Part shown: positions 1 through 5,440 of the stretch, in pieces
Position numbering within the stretch: the stretch's first letter is position 1
How the letters are laid out: each line of letters begins with the position of its first letter
Origin: Desulfobacterales bacterium
Lineage (GTDB): Bacteria > Desulfobacterota > Desulfobacteria > Desulfobacterales > RPRI01
Assembly (NCBI GenBank): GCA_020052975.1
Contig: JAGVOC010000291.1
Location: 1 to 5,563, forward strand
Reading direction: 5' to 3'
Length of the DNA stretch: 5,563 nt
Notes under the pieces: model-generated
What the model saw: the letters and a program-made list of their open reading frames with translations, nothing else
What the model was told of the DNA's origin: nothing
Databases searched by the model: none
Position numbers and translations under genes: made by a program

Positions 1-63
1 AATGAACTACTTACAACACATTTGCAAATTTAAGTTACTTGGAAGTCAGGAAACTCTTTTTCT

Positions 64-114
64 TGTCATTCCGGCGGACCCCGTATCAAGTACGGGGCAG
101 GCACCGGAATCCAG
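64..114. repeat. Nested palindromic dispersed-type repeat
   Basis: An outer inverted repeat ATTCCGG (68-74) / CCGGAAT (104-110) encloses an inner perfect hairpin CCCCGTA (79-85) / TACGGGG (91-97) with loop TCAAG (86-90). The flanks TTGTC and CCAG extend the unit on both sides. The outer part resembles the very common intergenic palindromes of the GTCATTCC...GGAATCCAG type found in many proteobacterial genomes (recalled, not searched). The inner 24 bases (79-102) look like a separate module placed in the loop of the outer palindrome, because a related 24-base unit occurs inverted at 5208-5231. There is no T-tract after the stem, so it is not an obvious intrinsic terminator. It lies upstream of the operon promoter region. 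Confidence 0.75.
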
Positions 115-134
115 TAAATTCAAGCACTTCTTTG

Positions 135-163
135 TTGACCTGAAGCAATAAATTTGCTAGAAA
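135..163 (+). promoter_or_regulatory. Possible sigma70-type promoter of the glycan operon
   Basis: TTGACC (135-140, 5 of 6 to the -35 consensus) is followed by a 17-base spacer and TAGAAA (158-163, 4 of 6 to the -10 consensus). It would start transcription near 170, about 70 bases before the preferred glycosyltransferase start codon. It lies just downstream of the palindromic repeat and is the best match seen in the upstream region. The -10 box is weak, so this is only a candidate. Confidence 0.35.
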
Positions 164-238
164 GGATACCCTGCGATTTTTTCGAAAGTAATAATGAAGA
201 TTTCGGGGAGTAGTTTTTTTAAAGAGGTAGCGGTGTTC

Positions 239-1516
239 ATGAAACCTAATAACAAAATTATTCCCTCAAAAAGCAATGGGCATCCATTGCGCATATGTTT
301 GTTGACTTATCGGGGTAACCCGACGTGTGGTGGGCAGGGCGTGTATATCAGTTATCTCAGTCGGGCTCTTCTGGAATTGGGTCATAAGGTGGACGTCATG
401 TCGGGGCCGCCTTATCCCGAATTGGCAGAGGGCATCACCCTTCGCAAACTTCCGAGCTTAGACCTCTACAATATCAATCATTTGTTTAAAGTTGAAAAGT
501 TGAGCGATCTGAAATCACCGATTAACCAGTTGGAATTTCTGGGAATGAGTTCGGGAGGTTTTCCTGAGCTTTTTACCTTCGGCCTGAGGGCTTATCAGTT
601 TTTGCGGAACAAACGAGCCGACTATGATATTGTCCATGATAATCAATGTCTCTCATACGGCGTTTTAGGCATTCCAAAATTATTGGGGATTCCTACGGTA
701 GCTACTATTCATCATCCCATTACCGTTGATCGTAAAGTGGCAATTGAAGCCGCGAAAACATTGCGTAAAAAGATCGCGATCTTGCGATGGTATTCATTTC
801 TGAGTATGCAAAGAAGGGTGTCAAGGCGGTTACGTCACATTATTACCGTTTCCGAGTGTTCAAAAAATGATATCAGGAAAGATTTTAAAATTCCGGAGCA
901 TAAATTCAGGATTGTTCCCAATGGCATTAATACGGATTATTTTTATCCACTCCCCGGTGTCAAGCGATTACCCCATCATCTGCTGGTTACAAATAGCGCT
1001 GATACACCTTTGAAAGGCCTTAGATATTTGCTCGAGGCGGTTGCAGCTGTTAAGAAAAAACGAAATATTCATTTAACGGTTATCGGTAAACCCAAGCAGG
1101 GCGGTACGGTTGAGTACCTGGTGAAGAAATTAGGCTTGACGGGGTGTGTAAAATTTACCGGCAGGATTGAACATAAAGACTTTGCCCGGTATTATGCTGA
1201 GGCAACCATGGCGGTGATTCCATCTCTGTATGAAGGATTTGGCATGCCGGCGGGTGAGGCCATGGCATGCGGGGTTCCCGTAATCAGTACAACAGGCGGG
1301 GCATTGCCGGAAGTTGTCGGGAATGCGGGAATTCTTATTCCTCCTGCAGACAAAGAGGCTATGGAAAGGGCGATCATTGAGCTTCTGGATGATCCGGAAA
1401 AACGCAATCGCCTCGGTCAGCTCGGTTTAGAGCGCGTAAGGAGTTCCTTTACTTGGAAGCATGCGGCTCAGAAAACAGTCGACGTGTACAAAGAAACGAT
1501 CAATGCTTACTGTTGA
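239..1516 (+). CDS. GT4-family glycosyltransferase (GT-B fold)
   Basis: A retaining glycosyltransferase that probably transfers a sugar from a nucleotide-sugar donor to a lipid-linked or growing glycan at the cytoplasmic face of the inner membrane; donor and acceptor cannot be read from sequence. The 425-residue product has the GT-B layout. The N-terminal domain opens with a beta-strand (RICLLTYRG) and a glycine-rich loop GGQGVY (residues 31-36). The C-terminal donor domain carries VPNGI, a basic TPLKGL segment and the E-x7-E signature EGFGMPAGE (E332 and E340), typical of GT4. No signal peptide or membrane segment is evident. ATG 239 is preferred because AGAGGT lies 10-11 bases upstream; ATG 194 in the same frame would add 15 residues but has a poor ribosome site and precedes the conserved core. 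It is first in a four-gene operon and overlaps the next gene by 14 nt. Family call is firm; specificity unknown. Confidence 0.9.
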   Translation: MKPNNKIIPSKSNGHPLRICLLTYRGNPTCGGQGVYISYLSRALLELGHKVDVMSGPPYPELAEGITLRKLPSLDLYNINHLFKVEKLSDLKSPINQLEFLGMSSGGFPELFTFGLRAYQFLRNKRADYDIVHDNQCLSYGVLGIPKLLGIPTVATIHHPITVDRKVAIEAAKTLRKKIAILRWYSFLSMQRRVSRRLRHIITVSECSKNDIRKDFKIPEHKFRIVPNGINTDYFYPLPGVKRLPHHLLVTNSADTPLKGLRYLLEAVAAVKKKRNIHLTVIGKPKQGGTVEYLVKKLGLTGCVKFTGRIEHKDFARYYAEATMAVIPSLYEGFGMPAGEAMACGVPVISTTGGALPEVVGNAGILIPPADKEAMERAIIELLDDPEKRNRLGQLGLERVRSSFTWKHAAQKTVDVYKETINAYC

Positions 1517-2213
1517 TTTTAAGAAGCTAGATATTAAGCCGGGATTCAGGATTCTTGATGCCGGTTGCGGCACAGGACGTCATATTTGCGAAGCCTACCG
1601 TTTCAAGAATGTCGATGTGATAGGCATCGACTTGAATATAGAAGATCTTAGAAAGGCAATAACCATGTTATTGCATATGAATTTGGAAGACCCTGTTGGC
1701 AGCGGCTTATGTATCCTGCCCATAGCGGACTTAATAAGGTTGCCTTTCAAAGACGAGGTGTTTGATCTGGTAATATGTTCGGAAGTTCTCGAACACATTC
1801 CGGATAACGTTGCAGCCATCAAGGAGTTGATTCGTGTATTGAAGCCCGGCAGTAATCTGGTTGTTAGTGTTCCAAGGTTTTTACCGGAAAGAATATGCTG
1901 GGCCGTATCGGAAAATTATCACCAGGAACCGGGAGGCCATATACGGATTTATAAGAAAAAAGAATTAAAAAAAATGCTGGAAGATGCAGGTGCCAGATGC
2001 TGGGCAGTTCGTTACAAGCATTCATTGCACGCACCTTACTGGTGGTTGAAGTGCTTTGTGGGTCATAAAAATGAAGAGTCCCGAGCTGTCAACCTGTATA
2101 AAAGATTTTTGGAGTGGGATATCATAGAGCATCCTTCCTTGACCAGATATTTAGATAAGTTGTTAAACCCTTTCATTGCCAAGAGCGTGGTTTTCTATTT
2201 GAAAAAAGGATAG
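1503..2213 (+). CDS. Class I SAM-dependent methyltransferase (Methyltransf_11 type)
   Basis: Predicted to transfer a methyl group from S-adenosylmethionine, most likely to a sugar or lipid intermediate of the same pathway (inferred from position). From ATG 1503 the product is 236 residues. Motif I is LDAGCGTGR (18-26), the acidic end of strand 2 is in IGIDL (about 40-44), the post-motif region is FDLVICSEVLEHIP (about 87-100), and LKPGSNLVVSVP follows, a standard Rossmann methyltransferase order. GGHIRIYKKKELKKMLEDAG after it is typical of the Methyltransf_11/UbiE-like group. The C-terminal ~70 residues are tryptophan-rich and may bind substrate. ATG 1503 is chosen because the core begins a few residues later; an in-frame ATG at 1461 would lie well inside the glycosyltransferase gene. 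The 14-nt overlap and weak ribosome site suggest translational coupling. Small-molecule rather than nucleic-acid target is likely but unproven. Confidence 0.87.
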   Translation: MLTVDFKKLDIKPGFRILDAGCGTGRHICEAYRFKNVDVIGIDLNIEDLRKAITMLLHMNLEDPVGSGLCILPIADLIRLPFKDEVFDLVICSEVLEHIPDNVAAIKELIRVLKPGSNLVVSVPRFLPERICWAVSENYHQEPGGHIRIYKKKELKKMLEDAGARCWAVRYKHSLHAPYWWLKCFVGHKNEESRAVNLYKRFLEWDIIEHPSLTRYLDKLLNPFIAKSVVFYLKKG

Positions 2214-2217
2214 TGAA

Positions 2218-3354
2218 ATGGAATTGAATTTATCTCCAAGTGTTGAACAGACGACAGTTGATATTGAGGTAATAGCTACGTTTATTGCCGGTATTCAGAA
2301 AGAAAATGGGGAAATTCCATGGTCCATTGGTGGCAAAACTGATCCCTGGGATCATGTTGAAAGCGCTATGGGGCTTTCTGTTGCAGGGTATTTGGAAGAA
2401 GCACGGAGGGCATATGAGTGGATGGTGGAATCGCAACTGGAAGATGGAAGTTGGTGGGCGGCTTATCGTGATGGTTTTCCTATTGACAGAACCAGAGACA
2501 CCAATATGTCATCATATATTGCGGTAGGAGTTTATCACTATTATTTGATTACGAAGGACATTTCTTTTTTGAAAAGGATGTGGCCTACGGTAAAAGCGGC
2601 AGTTAATTATGCGATAAGTCTCCAGGCTTCTACAGGAGAAGTTTATTGGGCAAAGAATGCCGATGGTGTTGTTGATTATATGGCGCTGCTGACGGGATCG
2701 AGCTCTGTTTATATGAGCATTAAATGTGGCTTGGCTATTGCCGCTCAGTTGGGGGAAAAGAAGCCCGAATGGGGAAAAGCTTTTAAAAAGTTAGGTTGTG
2801 CTATTAGAAAACGTCCCAATTCGTTTAACATGATAAAATCACGTTATTCAATGGATTGGTACTATCCTGTTCTTTGTGGTTCCATGACAGAGACAGATGC
2901 CAGAAAACGGATTGAAAAATATTGGCATAAATTTGTGGTGCCAAATTGGGGAGTAAGATGTGTCTCGGACCGACCATGGGCAACAATGGCTGAGACATCA
3001 GAACTTGTATTAACGCTTGCCGCTATAGGTGAATATGAAGAGGCGGAGATCGTCTTCAGTTGGCTTGGTGATAAAAAATATGATGATGGCTCCTACTGGA
3101 TGGGTGTGACATTTCCCGATGGGGTCATCTGGCCGGAAGAAAAAACATCTTGGACAGCCGGTGCAGTACTTCTTGCTTATGACGCTCTCAATGATTTAAC
3201 AGATGCCAGTGTTTTGTTTAGCCACCAATTCTGGAGTGATCAAGGGTTAGGATCGCCTGCCCGTGCAAAAAATATCCCCCCCATAAAGAAAGAAAAAGCC
3301 AGGGAAAGGCCTTTTTCTTACACAAGTTCAACATTCGAAGATGTCAAAGGTTAA
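2218..3354 (+). CDS. Alpha/alpha-toroid protein of unknown activity (six-hairpin/terpenoid-cyclase-like)
   Basis: A 378-residue soluble-looking protein without signal peptide or membrane helix. Repeated glycine-tryptophan motifs close successive helical hairpins: QKENGEIPW (27-35), QLEDGSWW (73-80), a weaker ASTGEVYW (137-144) and YDDGSYW (288-294). This Q-x-x-D/E/N-G-x-W pattern is characteristic of (alpha/alpha)6 toroids, shared by terpenoid cyclases, prenyltransferase subunits and six-hairpin glycosidases; such proteins are often auto-named 'prenyltransferase'. Acidic segments TDPWDHVES (41-49) and MAETSE (257-262) could line a pocket, but no DxDD cyclase motif is seen, so neither cyclase nor glycosidase activity can be claimed. 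ATG 2218 has a strong AAAAAGGA 7 bases upstream and begins 4 nt after the methyltransferase stop. The 30-40 residue C-terminal tail is basic and probably disordered. Position between a methyltransferase and an acyltransferase argues for a role in making or trimming the same glycan. Fold call moderate, function open. Confidence 0.75.
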   Translation: MELNLSPSVEQTTVDIEVIATFIAGIQKENGEIPWSIGGKTDPWDHVESAMGLSVAGYLEEARRAYEWMVESQLEDGSWWAAYRDGFPIDRTRDTNMSSYIAVGVYHYYLITKDISFLKRMWPTVKAAVNYAISLQASTGEVYWAKNADGVVDYMALLTGSSSVYMSIKCGLAIAAQLGEKKPEWGKAFKKLGCAIRKRPNSFNMIKSRYSMDWYYPVLCGSMTETDARKRIEKYWHKFVVPNWGVRCVSDRPWATMAETSELVLTLAAIGEYEEAEIVFSWLGDKKYDDGSYWMGVTFPDGVIWPEEKTSWTAGAVLLAYDALNDLTDASVLFSHQFWSDQGLGSPARAKNIPPIKKEKARERPFSYTSSTFEDVKG

Positions 3355-3360
3355 TTTCCA

Positions 3361-4083
3361 TTGAGAAGAGATCATCGTCCTTATGTCCTCAAACACTTGG
3401 ATGTTATCTTCCAGAGGTGGTACGCGGACTATTTTTTGCGGCCTCAGTTTTACCATCTTGGCAAGGGTGTATTATTTATGAAACCATGGCATGTTGAGGT
3501 CTTTGGGTGGCCTATTGAGCTCGGTGATTATGCAAATGTAATTGCAGCGCCGGATAAAAAGGTCAGACTTACTGTTTGGCCGAACATTGAACAGGAAGGC
3601 AAAATAAAAATTGGTAATTATTGTTTAATCTGTCCTGGTGTTCGTATTAGCGCTGCTACGGAAATAACGATAGGGGATAGCTGTATGATGGCGCAAAGCG
3701 TCTATATTACCGATTCTGACTGGCATGGAATTTATGATCGCAGTCTTTCCATCGGACAATCCGTACCTGTTAAAATCGGGAATAACGTGTGGTTTGGAGA
3801 TAGTGTTATTGTAGGTAAAGGTGTCCATGTTGGAGATAACAGCATCATTGGAGCGGGTTCCATTGTGGTGAAAGATATTCCTCCCAATGTTATTGCGGCC
3901 GGAAACCCTGCGGCCGTTGTAAGAAACCTTGATCCTGCCAGGCATATAAAGACCCGTGCCGAATGGTTTGCCGATGTTGAAAAACTTGCCGCTGAATTCA
4001 GTGAAATTGACCGTGAGCTATTGAAGGAAAACACATTTTTTGGATGGATACGGTCAATTATTTTTCCGAAAAGGAATGATTAA
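3361..4083 (+). CDS. Hexapeptide-repeat (LbH) acyltransferase
   Basis: Likely an O- or N-acyltransferase, probably acetylating a sugar from acetyl-CoA in the cytoplasm. The 240-residue product has a left-handed beta-helix of imperfect hexapeptides at about 82-175 (IKIGNY, ITIGDS, VKIGNN, VHVGDN, SIIGAG), ending in the typical IPPNVIAAGNPAAVVR cap (174-189). H122 in TDSDWH lies where xenobiotic/maltose-type acetyltransferases (the CatB/LacA/NodL group) carry the catalytic histidine, with an extended loop DRSLSIGQSVP after it. The start is TTG at 3361: AAAGG lies about 10 bases upstream and the gene follows the previous stop by 6 nt. The next in-frame ATG at 3478 would delete 39 residues and lacks a comparable ribosome site. 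A C-terminal helical tail (about 195-240) follows the helix. Last intact gene of the operon. Fold call strong; acyl acceptor unknown. Confidence 0.87.
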   Translation: MRRDHRPYVLKHLDVIFQRWYADYFLRPQFYHLGKGVLFMKPWHVEVFGWPIELGDYANVIAAPDKKVRLTVWPNIEQEGKIKIGNYCLICPGVRISAATEITIGDSCMMAQSVYITDSDWHGIYDRSLSIGQSVPVKIGNNVWFGDSVIVGKGVHVGDNSIIGAGSIVVKDIPPNVIAAGNPAAVVRNLDPARHIKTRAEWFADVEKLAAEFSEIDRELLKENTFFGWIRSIIFPKRND

Positions 4084-4104
4084 TCATTATATGGGTGTTT
4101 GTTC

Positions 4105-4335
4105 ATGAAAGTGGCCGTCATAGCCCCGCCGCATCCGTTGGAAGAAGCGCCGCCGCTGGGCGTTTCTTATGTCGCGGCTGCTTTTGAAGCGGCGGGATCC
4201 AAAGTAAGGATTTTCTCTTTAAACCAATTAGTTAATTCTCTATCCGTTACTTGTTTGTATAACGACCGCTTTAGTATTCCCAGGGTATTGATCATCGGTA
4301 ATTCTTCAAAAAGCCCTGATGAAAGCGCCAGTTGA
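4105..4335 (+). pseudogene. Truncated N-terminus of a B12-binding radical SAM-type protein
   Basis: Translation from ATG 4105 begins MKVAVIAPPHPLEEAPPLG and continues VSYVAAAFEAAGSKVRIF, which matches the usual opening of cobalamin-binding-domain radical SAM proteins (a strand, then P-P-x-x-x-x-x-PPLG, then Y-x-A-A-x-x-E-x-x-G-x-x-V). Resemblance stops at about 4212. The remaining codons to the TGA at 4333-4335 are the antisense of the methyltransferase on the other strand and are not family-like. The B12 domain is incomplete and the radical SAM CxxxCxxC cluster is absent, so the product cannot be functional. It follows the acyltransferase by 21 nt in the same direction, so it was probably the fifth gene of the operon. 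Base composition changes sharply at the break, from GC-rich before about 4205 to AT-rich after. Family assignment rests on only ~36 residues. Confidence 0.6.
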
Positions 4336-4874
4336 TAGATAAAGTAAGGTGCTTGACCTCCTTTTGAGGGATCGGGGAAAATATCGTGAATAAGCAGGTA
4401 ACCACCTGGGAGGAGATGAGATGTCCAACTTGTATAATCTGTAAAGGCGGCTTTGAATGTGTGACTGCCGTCAATGAAAACCATACTCAGAGGCGTTTTC
4501 CAGCAGCGAGCGGCCACTTCTGATTTTGCTACAATGGCAACAACGGTATCTTCTAAAAGAAGTTCACAAACAATTTCCCTGAATATTTTAAAGGTATCTA
4601 TTAAGCCGGAATCCTTATCGAAGAGTTCAGTATCGAAGTATTCCTGCCCGGGTTGTTGTTCTTCGGAGCCCCGGTGGTGATCAATTGAAAAGAGGATTCC
4701 CCCATTTTTTTTGCAGCCCAGGCCTAAGTAGGCAGTTGATTTGCCGCAGTAACTGCCAATTTCCAAACACGGGCCAAACTGACTTGCCTCTTTTGCCAAA
4801 TGGTACAATTGTTCAGCCTCATCATCGCCGAGAAATCCTTTTAGCTTTTTTGATTTTAAATGTCGGATATCCAT
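4167..4874 (-). CDS. Class I SAM-dependent methyltransferase (Methyltransf_24 type)
   Basis: A predicted SAM-dependent methyltransferase of the type common in polysaccharide and natural-product clusters; its acceptor is unknown. From ATG (4874-4872) it has 235 residues. The SAM-binding glycine-rich loop is LEIGSYCGKST (37-47), followed by LFSIDHHRGSEEQQPGQEYFD after strand 2, then MVFIDGSHTF (motif with D and H) and LLPGGYLLIHDIF, all in the expected order for Methyltransf_24. AAAGG lies about 8 bases upstream of this ATG, favouring it over the in-frame TTG at 4880. The last ~13 residues (from about LTLDPAASKAAAT) are not native: they are the antisense reading of the truncated radical SAM gene, after a junction near 4208-4220. 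The catalytic core precedes this and is intact, so activity is plausible. It is convergent with the operon and probably transcribed from its own promoter at 4942-4969. Confidence 0.85.
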   Translation of the reverse strand: MDIRHLKSKKLKGFLGDDEAEQLYHLAKEASQFGPCLEIGSYCGKSTAYLGLGCKKNGGILFSIDHHRGSEEQQPGQEYFDTELFDKDSGLIDTFKIFREIVCELLLEDTVVAIVAKSEVAARCWKTPLSMVFIDGSHTFKAAFTDYTSWTSHLLPGGYLLIHDIFPDPSKGGQAPYFIYQLALSSGLFEELPMINTLGILKRSLYKQVTDRELTNWFKEKILTLDPAASKAAAT

Positions 4875-4910
4875 TATCAAAGCCTTTCATAGATATTAAA
4901 GGTTAAAGAT

Positions 4911-5040
4911 TCATCCAGTGAGGGTGATGCTTATATCCTTCATTTCAGTAAAATACAAGAAATTGTCAATGTTTGGATAGGCAAGTATTTTGTCTGAGGA
5001 ATATTTCCCCAGATAGTGTAACATCTTTTCTGTAAATTCA
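4911..5040 (-). pseudogene. Possible 3' remnant of a gene interrupted by the IS
   Basis: On the minus strand an open frame runs from the edge of the IS remnant to a TGA at 4913-4911, reading EFTEKMLHYLGKYSSDK followed by ILAYPNIDNFLYFTEMKD and a short tail. It is about 43 codons from 5040, or 37 codons from the ATG at 5024. It ends 36 nt before the Methyltransf_24 start, in the same direction, as an upstream operon partner would. The composition looks protein-like but I recognise no family, and an open frame of this length in AT-rich DNA can occur by chance. No convincing ribosome site precedes ATG 5024. The promoter candidate at 4942-4969 lies inside it. Confidence 0.25.
4942..4969 (-). promoter_or_regulatory. 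Candidate sigma70 promoter of the Methyltransf_24 gene
   Basis: On the minus strand a perfect -35 box TTGACA (4969-4964) is followed by a 16-base spacer and TGAAAT (4947-4942, 4 of 6 to the -10 consensus). Transcription would start near 4935, leaving a leader of about 60 nt before ATG 4874. It would make this gene independent of the plus-strand operon. Sequence match only. Confidence 0.45.
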
Positions 5041-5045
5041 ATAAA

Positions 5046-5104
5046 GGGTATAATTCTCAATGGAAAAACACAATCCCCGAAAGGGAGAAAGGAGAATTAT
5101 ACCC
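5046..5104 (+). promoter_or_regulatory. 13-bp inverted repeat abutting the transposase start codon
   Basis: GGGTATAATTCTC (5046-5058) and GAGAATTATACCC (5092-5104) are perfect inverted repeats separated by 33 bases. The right arm ends at the base before ATG 5105 and covers part of the ribosome site GGAG (5091-5094) and the whole spacer. The loop contains a smaller hairpin TCCC (5074-5077) / GGGA (5083-5086). In mRNA the stem would hide the ribosome site, but only if transcription enters from outside the element. That is a known way for insertion sequences such as IS10 and IS50 to silence read-through transcripts. It may also be part of the terminal repeat. Structure is seen; function is inferred. 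Confidence 0.6.
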
Positions 5105-5207
5105 ATGAGAGAGCATATCAAAAAAGACAAAAGAAGTCATTGAAAAAGAATTGAGAGAGATGAACCATATTCAATCATTAGTGGAACTTGCCCGTATTGG
5201 CGCCAGA

Positions 5208-5231
5208 GCCTGTCCTGAACTTGATTCAGGG
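5208..5231 (-). repeat. 24-bp palindromic unit inserted in frame in the transposase
   Basis: The plus strand contains CCTGAA (5214-5219), loop CTTGA (5220-5224) and TTCAGG (5225-5230), preceded by GCCTG (5208-5212). Read on the minus strand it has the same loop TCAAG and the same trailing CAGGC as the inner unit at 79-102; 19 of 24 positions agree. It spans exactly eight codons of the transposase frame without a stop. It interrupts a stretch that in the family normally runs directly from ARxGAR into the LQVALEEE helix. Confidence 0.7.
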
Positions 5232-5336
5232 ATGATGTTGCAAGTTGCCCTTGAAGAAGAACTCAAAGTTTTTCTGGGAAGAGACTACTCACCCCCATAC
5301 TCACTGGAAGAGGATACGGACTACCAATGTTGCGGA

Positions 5337-5381
5337 GGAAAAGGGGGAAAAGGGGGACGACCTGGAAAAGGGGGACGACCT
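5337..5381 (+). repeat. G-rich tandem repeat (9- and 18-bp units)
   Basis: GGAAAAGGG occurs at 5337-5345 and 5346-5354, and the 18-bp unit GGAAAAGGGGGACGACCT occurs twice perfectly at 5346-5363 and 5364-5381. Because unit lengths are multiples of three, the frame reads GGKGGKGGRPGKGGRP and ends at the following TAA. Three runs of five G are present. The unit end GGGGACGACCT also forms the left arm of the inverted repeat 5371-5440. This block replaces the remainder of the transposase. Confidence 0.85.
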
Positions 5382-5440
5382 TAAATAATTAAATATCTAC
5401 ACTGCTCAATAAAGTTATTTACGAATTTAAGGTCGTCCCC
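5371..5440. repeat. Perfect 16-bp inverted repeat with 38-nt loop
   Basis: GGGGACGACCTTAAAT (5371-5386) is exactly the reverse complement of ATTTAAGGTCGTCCCC (5425-5440). The 38-base interior (5387-5424) is AT-rich. Pairing does not extend further on either side. The stop codons of the transposase remnant (5382-5384, plus) and the recombinase remnant (5383-5381, minus) both fall in the left arm. No T-tract follows the stem directly, so this is not a clear terminator. It may be a small palindromic mobile or REP-like element joined to the G-rich tandem repeat. Confidence 0.8.

Larger units (their letters stand above)
5041..5335 (+). mobile_element. IS256/mutator-family insertion sequence remnant (left end and 5' part of transposase)
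   Basis: The segment carries an IS-like left end followed by the first part of a mutator-type transposase. The end sequence around 5041-5062 (AAAGGGTATAATTCTC...) resembles IS256-family terminal inverted repeats, which often contain a GTATAATT core (family knowledge; exact boundary not determinable). No matching right terminal repeat and no catalytic DDE region occur in the window, because recognisable transposase sequence ends at about 5285 and a G-rich repeat element follows. No target-site duplication can be identified since only one end is present. The outer boundary may lie anywhere between about 5038 and 5047. Confidence 0.6.
5105..5384 (+). pseudogene. Frameshifted, truncated IS256-family transposase 5' fragment
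   Basis: From ATG 5105, preceded by AAAGGAG about 10 bases upstream, the frame reads MREHIKK and then meets TGA at 5141. Skipping one base at the A6 tract (5120-5125) restores KTKEVIEKELREMNHIQ and leads into the long frame running to TAA 5382-5384. That frame contains ELARIGAR, then MMLQVALEEELKVFLGRD, the N-terminal signature of mutator-type transposases (usually about 400 residues). Between these two halves sit eight extra residues, ACPELDSG, encoded by the palindromic unit at 5208-5231. After about residue FLGRD (5285) similarity fades, and the frame ends in a low-complexity GGKGGKGGRPGKGGRP tail from the tandem repeat. The catalytic DDE domain is absent, so the element is dead. The family call is based on recalled motif similarity. 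Confidence 0.65.

Noticed and set aside
2..151. A 49-codon plus-strand open frame from ATG 2 to TAA 149-151.
   Set aside because: It reads straight through the palindromic repeat, lacks a visible ribosome site and has no recognisable protein pattern; such frames are common by-products of this repeat type.
3625..4034. Minus-strand open frames of about 100 codons opposite the acyltransferase.
   Set aside because: Long antisense frames are expected opposite hexapeptide repeats; the plus-strand protein fully explains the region.
4075..4088. A 14-bp perfect palindrome AATGATTAATCATT over the acyltransferase stop codon, as a terminator or operator.
   Set aside because: It is AT-only apart from two bases, has no loop and no T-tract, and could easily arise by chance at a stop codon; no support for regulation.
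4706..4713. An 8-base homopolymer (A8 on the coding strand) in the minus-strand methyltransferase, as a possible frameshift or phase-variation site.
   Set aside because: The frame continues unbroken through it with family-like sequence on both sides, so there is no sign of an actual shift.
4474..4906. Plus-strand open frames of about 70 codons opposite the Methyltransf_24 gene.
   Set aside because: They are antisense to a gene with clear methyltransferase motifs and show no family pattern of their own.
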